From: JBAYJM01 sp964350585
GTDB taxonomy: Bacteria > Patescibacteriota > Patescibacteriia > 2-01-FULL-39-33
Direction: 5' to 3'
Length of the DNA: 24,162 bases
Assembly (NCBI GenBank): GCA_964350585.1
Contig: CAYGKC010000017.1
Span: forward strand, 1-24,162
Part shown: one piece after another, positions 7,369 to 14,569 of the stretch
Position numbering within the stretch: the first letter of the stretch is position 1
How the letters are laid out: every line of letters begins with the position of its first letter
Notes under the pieces: generated by a model
Seen by the model: only the letters and a program-made list of their open reading frames with translations
Databases searched by the model: none
Told to the model about the DNA's origin: nothing
Translations under genes and position numbers: made by a program

Positions 7369-7400
7369 ACCGCCAGAGGTAAAATTCTGGCGGTCTTTTA
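7369..7400 (+). terminator. Terminator of the PspA-like operon
   Basis: ACCGCCAG (7369-7376) pairs with CTGGCGGT (7387-7394), followed by CTTTTATTTT. The T-rich end overlaps the stop codon of the convergent GrpB-family gene. Confidence 0.88.
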
Positions 7401-7916
7401 TTTTATTAAGTTTATTACTTTATTTATAAATTCAATTTTTTTTGTATAATAATGCTTAGTGCTTTTTCCTCTATTATCCATTTTTAATTTTTCATATTCT
7501 GCAAGTGCTTGAGGATTTTTCTTTAAATAGTTTTCAAAAAGCAACGAATGCTTCCAATCTTTACTATTCCTATTAATTAAAAAAATTTCAACCTTAATAC
7601 TATCAACGTACTTTACAAATCTGGCACGCCTAAGTTCATAAACACTTCCTGGTTCACCAAGATATTTACTCAGTTGCCCTAAATATAAATTAAATTTTTT
7701 TAAGGCAACAGGTACGTATAAGTCAATTTCGCCCTGACCTGCTATTTTTAGCGCAGTTGATCCCCTATGCACTATTGAAACATCTCCAATGACGCTGATC
7801 AATTCATTTTTAATTTTTTTAAATACTTGCTTAACCAAAGGATTATAGGCAATAACCTCAGTAGAATTTAGATCATTTAAATGATCCAGCCATTTTTTTT
7901 GCTCTAACGTAATCAT
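7398..7916 (-). CDS. GrpB family protein (UPF0157, nucleotidyltransferase-like fold)
   Basis: This 172-aa protein shows the GrpB/UPF0157 pattern: IVHRGSTALKIAGQGEIDLYV is the family's H-x-GSTA...G....DI stretch, the remnant of a nucleotidyltransferase beta active site, and later HSLLFENYLKKNPQALAEYEKLK is the usual C-terminal helix pair. Family members occur alone or fused to dephospho-CoA kinases; their biochemical role is uncertain. The length is typical. The start is ATG at 7916, with no SD. The gene is convergent with the PspA-like operon and lies downstream of the terminator of the J-domain operon, so it is probably transcribed separately from the AT-rich spacer at 7917-7970. Confidence 0.85.
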   Translation of the reverse strand: MITLEQKKWLDHLNDLNSTEVIAYNPLVKQVFKKIKNELISVIGDVSIVHRGSTALKIAGQGEIDLYVPVALKKFNLYLGQLSKYLGEPGSVYELRRARFVKYVDSIKVEIFLINRNSKDWKHSLLFENYLKKNPQALAEYEKLKMDNRGKSTKHYYTKKIEFINKVINLIK

Positions 7917-7969
7917 AAATTCATATTAACATTAAAATAGAATAAAATTAATTTTATTAAATATTGTAT

Positions 7970-8000
7970 TAAAAAAGCAGCCACTGAACAAGCGGCTGCT
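7970..8000 (-). terminator. Terminator of the J-domain operon
   Basis: Read on the minus strand, AGCAGCCGC and GTGGCTGCT form a 9-bp stem with one G-U pair, followed by six Ts. It begins 4 bp after the stop codon at 8005. Confidence 0.9.
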
Positions 8001-8004
8001 AGAC

Positions 8005-8913
8005 TTACGAAAGATGCTTGGGGATATTGTGCGAAACCTTTCCCTCCAAGCGAAATACTGGACGGCCATTTTCCATTCTCATGGAAAAAAGCCACGAATC
8101 TTCATCCTTCTTGATTCGATAAGTCAAGAAAGGAAACACCGAAACAAATTTTTCATGCGAGAAATCCGTATACATTTCACTTTTTGCTTCATTGAAATGA
8201 TAACGGAACGGAAGTTGCATTCCGGCTCTTTGAGCTTTAATCGGGCACACTTTCTGTAACCATCGATAAATTGGCTCACTTGAACCGCCACTTGTTTTGA
8301 TGATTGTTCCTTGACTTACTATGCCAATCATCAGACGGGAAGAAATATCTACTTCTCTTCCCTTATAATCAACCTGGAACAACTTCCCGTTTTTAATACA
8401 AAGCTCATAATATGTACGATTAATGAGCCTTTCGCGCTCCTTCATGCGAACTTCTTTTTTCTTCTCAGGGCTTAAATTTTCTCCCAGCCCCGCAAGCAAA
8501 GCCGCATTCTGCTCCATTGACATAGCGCGACATACAAACGTCCTGCGCTTTTGCATCCCAACCATATCCACGTATTGGTTTGCACTGGAGTAATAAGCCG
8601 CCAGCAGAAACCTGATTGAAACTTTTTTGAAGGTAGCTAAATCTTCATTTGCCTTATTTAACGCCTCCCTTATTGAAGACTTTTTGGCTTTGAGAGAATA
8701 GCTTACCCACTTCTCCACTTTTTCAGGTGAAGATAACTCATCCTTAGCCCAGTTTACTAGCCTGGTTTTCTTTTCATCACCCCCGACATCGGTGTGATAA
8801 ACATGCTGAAGAGCAAGGTACTGGGTTCTGATCATTTTGCTAAGCTGATCAATAGGAATACCTTTCAGCTCCATAATGTCCAACCCCAGTATCTGAAAAG
8901 GATTAGTGTTCAT
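8005..8913 (-). CDS. J-domain-like protein with HTD in place of HPD
   Basis: The ATG at 8913 (302 aa) is chosen because GAGGA lies 9 nt upstream; the ATG at 8928 lacks an SD. The N-terminus reads as a J domain: NPFQILGLD, a helix, then YLALQHVYHTDVGGDEKKT and NWAKDEL. This follows the DnaJ order (helix II, HPD loop, helix III), but the loop is H40-T41-D42. The Pro of HPD is important for DnaK stimulation in known J proteins, so this may be a degenerate co-chaperone or a J-like binding module. Helical regions rich in Lys and Glu come next, then a beta-rich C-terminal part with many aromatic residues (SWLFSMRMENGRPVFRLEG). There is no zinc-finger or Gly/Phe region. The first gene of the operon overlaps it by 11 bp at this start, so translation is probably coupled. 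Confidence 0.7.
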   Translation of the reverse strand: MNTNPFQILGLDIMELKGIPIDQLSKMIRTQYLALQHVYHTDVGGDEKKTRLVNWAKDELSSPEKVEKWVSYSLKAKKSSIREALNKANEDLATFKKVSIRFLLAAYYSSANQYVDMVGMQKRRTFVCRAMSMEQNAALLAGLGENLSPEKKKEVRMKERERLINRTYYELCIKNGKLFQVDYKGREVDISSRLMIGIVSQGTIIKTSGGSSEPIYRWLQKVCPIKAQRAGMQLPFRYHFNEAKSEMYTDFSHEKFVSVFPFLTYRIKKDEDSWLFSMRMENGRPVFRLEGKVSHNIPKHLS

Positions 8914-9439
8914 AAGAGCAATCCTCATCAGGGAAGTAGTACTCGAAAATTTCTCCTGTCATATAATCCTCCCCTGCTTGCAGAAGATCACCCAAATTGT
9001 AAAAACCAAGATCATCCGCCACAGCAATAATACGATCAACGGCCTTAATGAAACTGGTCCACTTAAAGACAGTCATAATTTCAACTATCTGTTCATACTG
9101 CTCGTCAGTCGAGAATTCTTTGAAATCCCCGAACCGCACAGACAAACGCGCCATCTGGCGCAAAGTCACACAACATTTAAACTTCTGGCTCTGCACGTAT
9201 TCCGTTATTTGATTACGCGTTTGGTACAGCGTGATCACCTGCTCCGGTGTAATACCAATTTCAACCAAAGCAGAAATTTTATTCAAGGAAACTGGCAACT
9301 TGTCTTTTTTCAATTCAATGGCGTATTCGACAAGCTTGCCATATTTTACCAAATTTTTCTGGGCGCTTTTATCAGAAATGGCCATTGCATTTGCCACTTC
9401 TGATACCTGAGTGTTAACAACTGTAAGTGATTGAGACAT
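8903..9439 (-). CDS. Hypothetical protein, partner of J-domain protein
   Basis: I do not recognise this family. The frame opens at 9484, but ATG 9439 (178 aa, starting MSQSLTVV) has the purine-rich SD AAAGGTGGGGG and is the better start. The protein is soluble and mainly helical. The first half is rich in Ala, Val and Lys, the second in aromatic and acidic residues, with an acidic end (YFPDEDCSYEH). Two cysteines are adjacent (KFKCCVTLRQMARL). No membrane segment or signal is visible. It is first in a two-gene operon with a near-ideal promoter. The overlap with the J-domain gene suggests a fixed ratio and perhaps a complex, which is inference. Confidence 0.75.
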   Translation of the reverse strand: MSQSLTVVNTQVSEVANAMAISDKSAQKNLVKYGKLVEYAIELKKDKLPVSLNKISALVEIGITPEQVITLYQTRNQITEYVQSQKFKCCVTLRQMARLSVRFGDFKEFSTDEQYEQIVEIMTVFKWTSFIKAVDRIIAVADDLGFYNLGDLLQAGEDYMTGEIFEYYFPDEDCSYEH

Positions 9440-9494
9440 AATCCCCCACCTTTCTTGTTTTTTACCACACTTTTTAAAGAACAACTAACTATAT

Positions 9495-9523
9495 ATTATA
9501 TCATATCCAAAATAATTTGTCAA
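9495..9523 (-). promoter_or_regulatory. Promoter of the J-domain operon
   Basis: On the minus strand TTGACA (9523-9518), a 17-bp spacer and TATAAT (9500-9495) form a full-consensus sigma-70 promoter. The leader is about 50 nt and ends in a strong SD. Confidence 0.85.
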
Positions 9524-9718
9524 TAGACTTCATAAACCTTTTTTCTTCAAAATAAGCGAGCTAAGTGCCGGATGTGATTGAAAAATTCGCTCAAAACCCT
9601 TAGAAGGAATTATTGCTTCTTTTCTCCAAAACAGCAAAGCAGCGGAACCAGCTACTATCCTGAAATGGAAAAAGCAATTTAGAGACTGCAATATCCTGAG
9701 ATGCATTCAATCGTTTAA

Positions 9719-10411
9719 TTATTTAAAATTTGCTGTGGCATATTTACCCACAATACCAAGTCCTATTAAACTATGCTCACCCAACATGATGGCATTATGC
9801 CCTGGACTGTTTTTCCACATCTCAAAAAGCATTTGAGCAGAAGTAAATCCATAAGCTATATTCTCACCATCACATTTAGCTCCAACATCTTCGCACCTTT
9901 CGTAAAAAGCTGAACCTTCTTTACCAACATGACTGAAATTGCCGGTTTCATTCATCCAAGCAGAATGCGCCAAGGCTGCTTTAGTAATCTCCAAATTATA
10001 TATTAAAGAATTTTTGCCCAGAGAATTTCTGTATCCATTTATTAAGCATAAAAATTGATCAGAAAAATTGCCAATGTCACAATCAACTATATTTATAATT
10101 TTTTTCTTTTCGACTGGAGCTTTTACAGTAGCTGAAGTATTAGAAGCCTTAGTCGGTATAGTTTTTTGAGGCGAATCTGTGACCTTATCAAGAGTAGAAG
10201 TACTATTTTTTAACTCAGATGCCTCTACCATACCAACAATCTCAACATCTTCAACTTCTGTATCAGCATAGCTATTTTTATCAACTTCCATAACTTCTTC
10301 TTCATCTACTTTAATATCAGCTATAACTATTTGGGTAAAATTTTTATTATACCCAAATGCAACTAAAACTAAACAAATAAAAAATAGTATTATAACTGTT
10401 ATTTTCATCAT
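9719..10411 (-). CDS. Membrane-anchored CAP/SCP domain protein
   Basis: This 230-aa protein has an N-terminal hydrophobic segment (residues 3-20), an acidic Thr/Ser/Lys-rich linker of about 80 residues, and a C-terminal CAP (SCP/PR-1, YkwD-like) domain. CAP landmarks are visible: NGYRNSLG, ALAHSAWMNETGNFSHVG, GENIAYG, MWKNSPGHNAIML and LIGLGIVGKYA. The two His and the Glu of the CAP pocket are present (HSAWM, SPGHN, GENIA). Four cysteines (DCDIG, FLCLI, RCEDV, AKCDG) may form disulfides outside the cell. Known family roles include protease-like, lipid-binding and adhesive functions; the exact role is unknown. Two ATG codons in tandem (10411 and 10408) are equivalent starts. It has its own promoter. 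Confidence 0.88.
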   Translation of the reverse strand: MMKITVIILFFICLVLVAFGYNKNFTQIVIADIKVDEEEVMEVDKNSYADTEVEDVEIVGMVEASELKNSTSTLDKVTDSPQKTIPTKASNTSATVKAPVEKKKIINIVDCDIGNFSDQFLCLINGYRNSLGKNSLIYNLEITKAALAHSAWMNETGNFSHVGKEGSAFYERCEDVGAKCDGENIAYGFTSAQMLFEMWKNSPGHNAIMLGEHSLIGLGIVGKYATANFK

Positions 10412-10421
10412 ATGTTAAAGC

Positions 10422-10450
10422 ATATTAATATCTTGATAACAGTAAGTCAA
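10422..10450 (-). promoter_or_regulatory. Promoter of the CAP-domain gene
   Basis: On the minus strand TTGACT (10450-10445), a 17-bp spacer and TAATAT (10427-10422) lie just upstream of the start. The transcript would start near 10415, so the leader is almost absent. Confidence 0.6.
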
Positions 10451-10490
10451 ATATGAAAAAATATTTTTTTAAATTTAGATTTTTAGCAAT

Positions 10491-10530
10491 AAAAAAAGCC
10501 CAAACCATAAAAACAGATTGAGCTTTTTTT
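10491..10530 (-). terminator. Terminator of the cold-shock gene
   Basis: On the minus strand AGCTCAA (10524-10518) pairs with TTGGGCT (10503-10497) with one G-U pair, followed by seven Ts. The A-rich other side could serve plus-strand transcripts. Confidence 0.8.
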
Positions 10531-10541
10531 ATTTCAAGCGA

Positions 10542-10742
10542 TTAAACGCGAGATACTTTTGTTGCGGCTAGACCTTTTTCTGTTTCAATAACTTCAAAAG
10601 TGACTGTATCGCCAACTTTGAGATCATCGAATGAAACGTCAACCAATTCCTTAGAATGGAAAAATAGATCTTTTTCTTCGCCTTCACGAGAAATAAATCC
10701 AAAACCTTTTTCCGAAATAAGGGTTTTAATTGTTCCTTGCAT
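10542..10742 (-). CDS. Cold-shock domain protein (CspA family)
   Basis: This 66-aa protein is a single cold-shock domain, a five-stranded barrel that binds single-stranded RNA and DNA and acts as an RNA chaperone. RNP1 is KGFGFI and RNP2 is DLFFH; the start GTIKTLISEKGFGFI and the end GLAATKVSRV are typical. In this family the first strand normally carries a Trp (KWFN); here it is KTLIS, an unusual loss of one nucleic-acid-stacking residue. The ATG at 10742 follows a leader of about 55 nt from a clear promoter, and a terminator follows the gene. Long leaders of csp mRNAs can act as thermosensors, but this one is short. Confidence 0.95.
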   Translation of the reverse strand: MQGTIKTLISEKGFGFISREGEEKDLFFHSKELVDVSFDDLKVGDTVTFEVIETEKGLAATKVSRV

Positions 10743-10803
10743 AATAGATGTTCTTTTTAAATTTGTTCCTGAATTTTCGACTTTTTGTGATTAACACACT
10801 CTT

Positions 10804-10832
10804 ACCATAGCACATGATAGTATTTATGTCTA
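10804..10832 (-). promoter_or_regulatory. Promoter of the cold-shock gene
   Basis: On the minus strand TAGACA (10832-10827), a 17-bp spacer and TATGGT (10809-10804) precede the gene. Both boxes differ from consensus by one or two bases. Confidence 0.6.
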
Positions 10833-10900
10833 TCTTTTACTCATAAATAACAGAAAATTAAAAATTAGACACTTTTATACCCAAAAATACAACAATTATA

Positions 10901-11497
10901 CTAGTCAGTCAAATACTGGATAAAATCTAACATCTTTGGCTTAGGCTGATTTTCCCTTTTTCCAGCAGTTTTGGAGTGCATTTTAACTAATATTTCTCTA
11001 ACATTCCATAAATTTTTTATATAATCATCGGTTAATTCTTCAGATACAGCACCTTGTTTTTTTAGTAACTCCTTAACATACTCTACTTCATCATAAGGTG
11101 TTCCATTAATTAACTTTCCTTCATAAAGGGATGGTGACATGCTCAGTAAAAAAGGAAGTGGGTATTTATCATATAATTTAAGAATATCAGCGATTAATTT
11201 TGGATTAAATTCTAAATTAGAAATTTCTAAATAATCCAAAACTGTTTCGATTCCTTTTAAATTTTTAAAAGTACCCTTTTTAAAATTAACTTCAATATAG
11301 TTAATCACTAAATCCTTTAACAAGGATTTTTGATCTTCTGAGGGATTAAATTCTTTAAATAAGTCTAACATCCTTGTCCAATTAGTTAAGCCTATTAAAA
11401 GCTCTTTTACTTGGCCCAAAATTCTTTCTTGCTCAGGAGAGAGAGAAGCATTTTTTTCAATTTGCACTCCATCTTCTCCTTTTTTTGGTTCATTCAT
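10901..11497 (-). CDS. Hypothetical protein, 198 aa
   Basis: I do not recognise this family. The protein is soluble and acidic/lysine-rich, predicted mainly helical, with no signal or membrane segment. Leu-rich amphipathic helices (VKELLIGLTNWTRMLDLFKEF, IETVLDYLEI, LIADILKLYDKYP) suggest a helical-repeat-like bundle. The tail is basic (KTAGKRENQPKPK). ATG 11497 has no SD. An extended -10 element lies 27 bp upstream of the start codon, giving a leader of about 20 nt. It lies between the cold-shock gene and the 35-codon gene, but the terminator at 11584-11611 separates it from the latter. It is likely a real, lineage-restricted gene. Confidence 0.65.
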   Translation of the reverse strand: MNEPKKGEDGVQIEKNASLSPEQERILGQVKELLIGLTNWTRMLDLFKEFNPSEDQKSLLKDLVINYIEVNFKKGTFKNLKGIETVLDYLEISNLEFNPKLIADILKLYDKYPLPFLLSMSPSLYEGKLINGTPYDEVEYVKELLKKQGAVSEELTDDYIKNLWNVREILVKMHSKTAGKRENQPKPKMLDFIQYLTD

Positions 11498-11523
11498 AAA
11501 ATTTATTTTTTATTATTTTTTTA

Positions 11524-11532
11524 ATTATACCA
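11524..11532 (-). promoter_or_regulatory. Extended -10 promoter of the 198-aa gene
   Basis: On the minus strand TGG is followed by TATAAT (11529-11524), a TGn extended -10 element. No good -35 box is seen. Confidence 0.55.
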
Positions 11533-11583
11533 CATACAGATTTTTTTTTAAAACCTATTTTTATTTAATTTAATAAATTTTTT

Positions 11584-11611
11584 AATAAAAAAAGCCGCAG
11601 CGGATTGCGGC
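11584..11611 (-). terminator. Terminator of the 35-codon gene
   Basis: On the minus strand GCCGCA (11611-11606) pairs with TGCGGC (11599-11594) around a 6-nt loop and is followed by seven Ts. It begins about 30 bp after the stop codon. Confidence 0.9.
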
Positions 11612-11641
11612 CATAAAACAAAATAAATACTGGGAACTGGA

Positions 11642-11749
11642 TTAGTATCTTGCCAAAACGTATTCTATCCCAAAAATGAATACGTCGGCCAAAATCTCGT
11701 CAAAATCGGTTTCGGTTAATGCATTCTTTTTAGCCTTTGTCTTTCGCAT
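11642..11749 (-). CDS. 35-aa hypothetical protein with full expression signals
   Basis: This short gene starts with ATG at 11749 and ends with TAA at 11642. The product begins with a basic stretch (MRKTKAKKNALTETDFDEIL) and continues into a hydrophobic/aromatic segment (ADVFIFGIEYVLARY). The basic head and amphipathic tail could bind nucleic acid or the membrane surface. I take it as real because every expression signal is present: TTGACA and a Pribnow-like box with 16-bp spacing, SD GGGAG 6 nt before ATG, and a strong terminator just after the stop. This is the same signal set used by the J-domain and PspA-like operons. No family is recognised. It is transcribed alone, between the truncated GH3 gene and the 198-aa orphan. 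Confidence 0.75.
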   Translation of the reverse strand: MRKTKAKKNALTETDFDEILADVFIFGIEYVLARY

Positions 11750-11784
11750 TTTTTTCTCCCTTTGTGTTTGATACTAAACAGTAT

Positions 11785-11812
11785 ATAATAACATATTCTA
11801 ATAATTTGTCAA
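11785..11812 (-). promoter_or_regulatory. Promoter of the 35-codon gene
   Basis: On the minus strand TTGACA (11812-11807), a 16-bp spacer and TATTAT (11790-11785) are seen. The -35 region (TTGACAAATTATT) is identical over 13 bases to that of the J-domain operon at 9523. Confidence 0.75.
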
Positions 11813-11829
11813 GAGATAACTACTATACT

Positions 11830-13641
11830 TTATAAATCCCATTCTACTGGCAAAATTCCGGTAAAGGGGTATTGGCCAAATAGTAAGTCAGTAACTCCCT
11901 CACCCTCGCTTCCTGGCAACCATGCAGCAACTATACTGTCCCAATCACTCGCGTAAGAAGAGATATTTAGTGGTCTGCCAGAAATTATCACAACGATTAA
12001 TTTTTTACATTTTACTCTAGTTTTTTCTATTGCCAATAAGTCTTCAGGACTCAAAGTTGGATTGGCATTGTCTCCCCAACCCTCTGCATAAGGTTTTTCT
12101 CCGACAACAACAATTCCAGCATCGGCAGTACCAAGATCATCCGAAGAAAAATTTCCAAATTTGTCATACAGAACTAAAGTGTCTTTTGGAACTGTTTTTC
12201 TAATTGCCTCTAAAATTGTTGTTCCCAAAATACCATAATTGTCATCCGTACCCTGCCAGTTTGTAGTCCAGCCTCCAGCCTGTCGTCCTAAATTATCTGC
12301 CGATGATCCAGCGACTATAATCTTTTTTAATTTAGACGATAATGGCAATGCAGAATCTTTATTTTTTAGCAGTACTATTGATTTACGTACTGCCTCCCTA
12401 GCCAATTCTCGATGCTTACTATTTCCTATTACCTGTAAATTTTCAATGTTCGGCTTTGGACGATCAAATAATCCGGCTTTAAATTTAACTGTCAAAATTC
12501 TTCTCACTGCGTCGTCTAACCTTTCTCTGCTTATATCACCCTTTGCTATAGCAACTTGCATATTGGAAATAAAATCTTTGTATTGATATGGAGTCATAAC
12601 CATATCAATTCCTGCATTAATTCCAGCAACTAAAGATTCATACTTAGTCGGAGCAATTTGATAAACTGCATACCAGTCAGAAACCAAAAAACCGGAAAAT
12701 CCTAATTCATTTTTTAATAACTCCGTTAAAAGATAATAATTTGAAGAATTTAATTTACCATTCCAACTAGCCGTACTTACCATAATCGATTGTGCTCCTC
12801 CTTTAATCGCTTCTTCAAAAGCAATCAAATGATCTTTCCTTAAACTTTCTTCATCTAAAGTAATATTTCCTTCTTCCATTTTAAAATCTTTATTTCTGGA
12901 AGTACCAAATTCCATCACTCCTCCACCAATAAAATGCTTGGGTGTGGCTAAAACTTTGTAATAATTTGAAACGGAGTCTTGAGTTCCTTTTAAGTATGAC
13001 AATCCCAGTTGAGCTACGTTTTTAGTATCAGAACCGAATGTTTCATAAGTTTTTCCCCAGCGAATATCCTTTGCTACATCCAAATTCGGAAAAAAGTTCC
13101 AATAAATACCAACGGCATTCATTTCTTCAGCAGTTGCTTTTGCGATTCTATTTACCAGATCCGGATCTCTTGTTGCTCCTAAACCGATAGAATGCGGAAA
13201 AATTGTTGCTCCGAAAACATTTCCCAACCCATGCACAGCATCGATGCCATACAATAAAGGAATGCCCAAACAAGTTTTTTCGGAAGCGTTTTGAAATTTG
13301 TTAATCATCTCAAACCATTCAATCGGGGTATTTCCCTTTGTCCCTCCTCCTCCTCCACTTAATAGTGCTCCAAGATTATAGTTTGTAATATCATTAATAG
13401 AATTAACGCTATTTTTTTCAACTAATATCATTTGGCCTATTTTTTCTTGATCATTCATTCTACTCATTAAATCATCAACTCTTTCAAAAATTGATAAATT
13501 CGGGTTAAGATAAGGCATATTTTCTTTTTTGCACCTATTTTGAGAATCTTTACTTTGGCTTACATTAATATTGGTAAATATATAAATACCCAGCACCAAA
13601 AGAATCATTAAAATACTAATTTTAAAGATAGGCATTTTCAT
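11830..13641 (-). CDS. Glycoside hydrolase family 3 enzyme, C-terminally short
   Basis: This 603-aa protein is an exported or membrane-anchored GH3 enzyme (hydrophobic segment, residues 7-24). GH3 enzymes release glucose or related sugars from the non-reducing ends of beta-glucans, or GlcNAc from wall fragments. The N-terminal barrel shows YGIDAVHG (131-138), RWGKTYETFG (194-203), KHF (235-237) and the nucleophile motif SDW with D322. The C-terminal alpha/beta sandwich has RKSIVLLKN, GGWTTNWQG and AAWLPGSEGEGVTDLLFG. The order fits ExoI-like beta-glucosidases rather than NagZ, which lacks the second domain. The protein stops at TGILPVEWDL, whereas relatives continue some 40 residues to a PFGYGL-type end, so it is probably truncated; activity may survive. 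No SD is visible. The stop lies 18 bp from the -35 box of the 35-codon gene. Confidence 0.9.
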   Translation of the reverse strand: MKMPIFKISILMILLVLGIYIFTNINVSQSKDSQNRCKKENMPYLNPNLSIFERVDDLMSRMNDQEKIGQMILVEKNSVNSINDITNYNLGALLSGGGGGTKGNTPIEWFEMINKFQNASEKTCLGIPLLYGIDAVHGLGNVFGATIFPHSIGLGATRDPDLVNRIAKATAEEMNAVGIYWNFFPNLDVAKDIRWGKTYETFGSDTKNVAQLGLSYLKGTQDSVSNYYKVLATPKHFIGGGVMEFGTSRNKDFKMEEGNITLDEESLRKDHLIAFEEAIKGGAQSIMVSTASWNGKLNSSNYYLLTELLKNELGFSGFLVSDWYAVYQIAPTKYESLVAGINAGIDMVMTPYQYKDFISNMQVAIAKGDISRERLDDAVRRILTVKFKAGLFDRPKPNIENLQVIGNSKHRELAREAVRKSIVLLKNKDSALPLSSKLKKIIVAGSSADNLGRQAGGWTTNWQGTDDNYGILGTTILEAIRKTVPKDTLVLYDKFGNFSSDDLGTADAGIVVVGEKPYAEGWGDNANPTLSPEDLLAIEKTRVKCKKLIVVIISGRPLNISSYASDWDSIVAAWLPGSEGEGVTDLLFGQYPFTGILPVEWDL

Positions 13642-13762
13642 AAATTTAACTTAATATCAACGGCTCAATAATTTAAAAATGCTATCTAAAATATATTAAT
13701 AAACAATTAAATAAGCTAAATCAAAAATTAAACAAGCAAAAATAATTCTATGCCCTTTATTT

Positions 13763-13790
13763 TTGTCAAAGACCTTGATAATATTAATAT
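13763..13790 (+). promoter_or_regulatory. Probable promoter of the 176-aa membrane protein
   Basis: TTGTCA (13763-13768), a 16-bp spacer and TAATAT (13785-13790) are seen. The leader is about 60 nt. It contains GGAAGAGGAG some 38 nt before the ATG, too far to act as its SD. Confidence 0.5.
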
Positions 13791-13855
13791 AGAAAAAATT
13801 TTTGTAAGGAAGAGGAGAACTAAAATCTTTTTAATTATTATTATAGGTACATATC

Positions 13856-14386
13856 ATGAAAAAAAATAAGAGAATTATAACAGTTTTGATTTTAATAATT
13901 GCCATATTGTTAGTGCCATGGATATGGCAATGGCCATGGACCGCAAGCGACTTTATTATTGCCGGTGTACTTCTCTTTGGAACTGCTTTTTTATATGAGC
14001 TGGCAGTGAGAAAGGGAGGAAGTAGAGCTTACAGAGCTGCCGTCTGTTCTGGAGTTATTGCAGGACTTATGCTTATCTGGGTAAATCTTGCCGTTGGAAT
14101 CATTGGAAATGAAAATAACCCTGCCAACTTAATGTATTTCGGAGTGATTGCCGTTGGACTTGTCGGTGCCTTCATTGCCCGCTTAAAACCACGCGCAATG
14201 GTATGGACAATGCTTGCAATGGCGATTGCTCAAGGTTTGGTTCCTTTAATTGCAATAATTATTTGGAGGCCAGAGATTACTTCTGGAGTAATACAAGTAA
14301 TAGGAATAAATGCATTCTTCATTATTTTATTTGTCTTATCAGCTTCACTCTTCCATCGCGCAAGTGCCGTAGAAGTGACAAAATAA
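13856..14386 (+). CDS. Multi-pass hypothetical membrane protein, 176 aa
   Basis: Five hydrophobic segments are visible: residues about 6-25, 30-48, 60-83, 92-110 and 115-175, the last long enough for two helices. Recognisable blocks are WQWPWTASDFI, YELAVRKGGSRAYRAAV and LIWVNLAVGIIGNENNPANLMY. I believe this pattern belongs to a widespread but uncharacterised bacterial membrane family; the conserved part faces the loops around NENNPAN. No catalytic motif is visible. ATG 13856 has no close SD and an in-frame stop precedes it, so the start is firm. The gene is monocistronic and convergent with the PspC/GIN operon. It is slightly GC-richer than its neighbours. Confidence 0.8.
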   Translation: MKKNKRIITVLILIIAILLVPWIWQWPWTASDFIIAGVLLFGTAFLYELAVRKGGSRAYRAAVCSGVIAGLMLIWVNLAVGIIGNENNPANLMYFGVIAVGLVGAFIARLKPRAMVWTMLAMAIAQGLVPLIAIIIWRPEITSGVIQVIGINAFFIILFVLSASLFHRASAVEVTK

Positions 14387-14415
14387 GTATATAAAAGTTT
14401 AATTTAATATTTATT

Positions 14416-14445
14416 AAAACAGTCCGTTTAGGTCTGTTTTTATTT
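14416..14445 (+). terminator. Weak terminator after the 176-aa gene
   Basis: AAAACAG (14416-14422) pairs with CTGTTTT (14434-14440); the stem continues past a T-T mismatch with CC/GG. A T-rich stretch follows. Confidence 0.5.
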
Positions 14446-14524
14446 TGCTTCAATAGTTCGTAAAAAAAGATAGCCTTGCCATTTTTTTTGTTTCTTAGCA
14501 TTTTACGTAACAAAATCACTATAA

Positions 14525-14548
14525 TAAAAAACCACCCGTATGGGTGGC
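14525..14548 (-). terminator. Terminator of the PspC/GIN operon
   Basis: CCACCC (14532-14537) and GGGTGG (14542-14547) form a 6-bp stem with a 4-nt loop; read on the minus strand, six Ts follow. The same stem recurs at 18115 and 21731. Confidence 0.88.
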
Positions 14549-14569
14549 TTATTTATTTAAAAAATTTAC

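Noticed and set aside
9530..9706. 58-codon minus-strand frame starting ATG at 9706
   Set aside because: No SD or promoter of its own, and it ends just upstream of the -35 box of the J-domain operon. The sequence has no recognisable pattern. It may be a remnant, but support is too weak.
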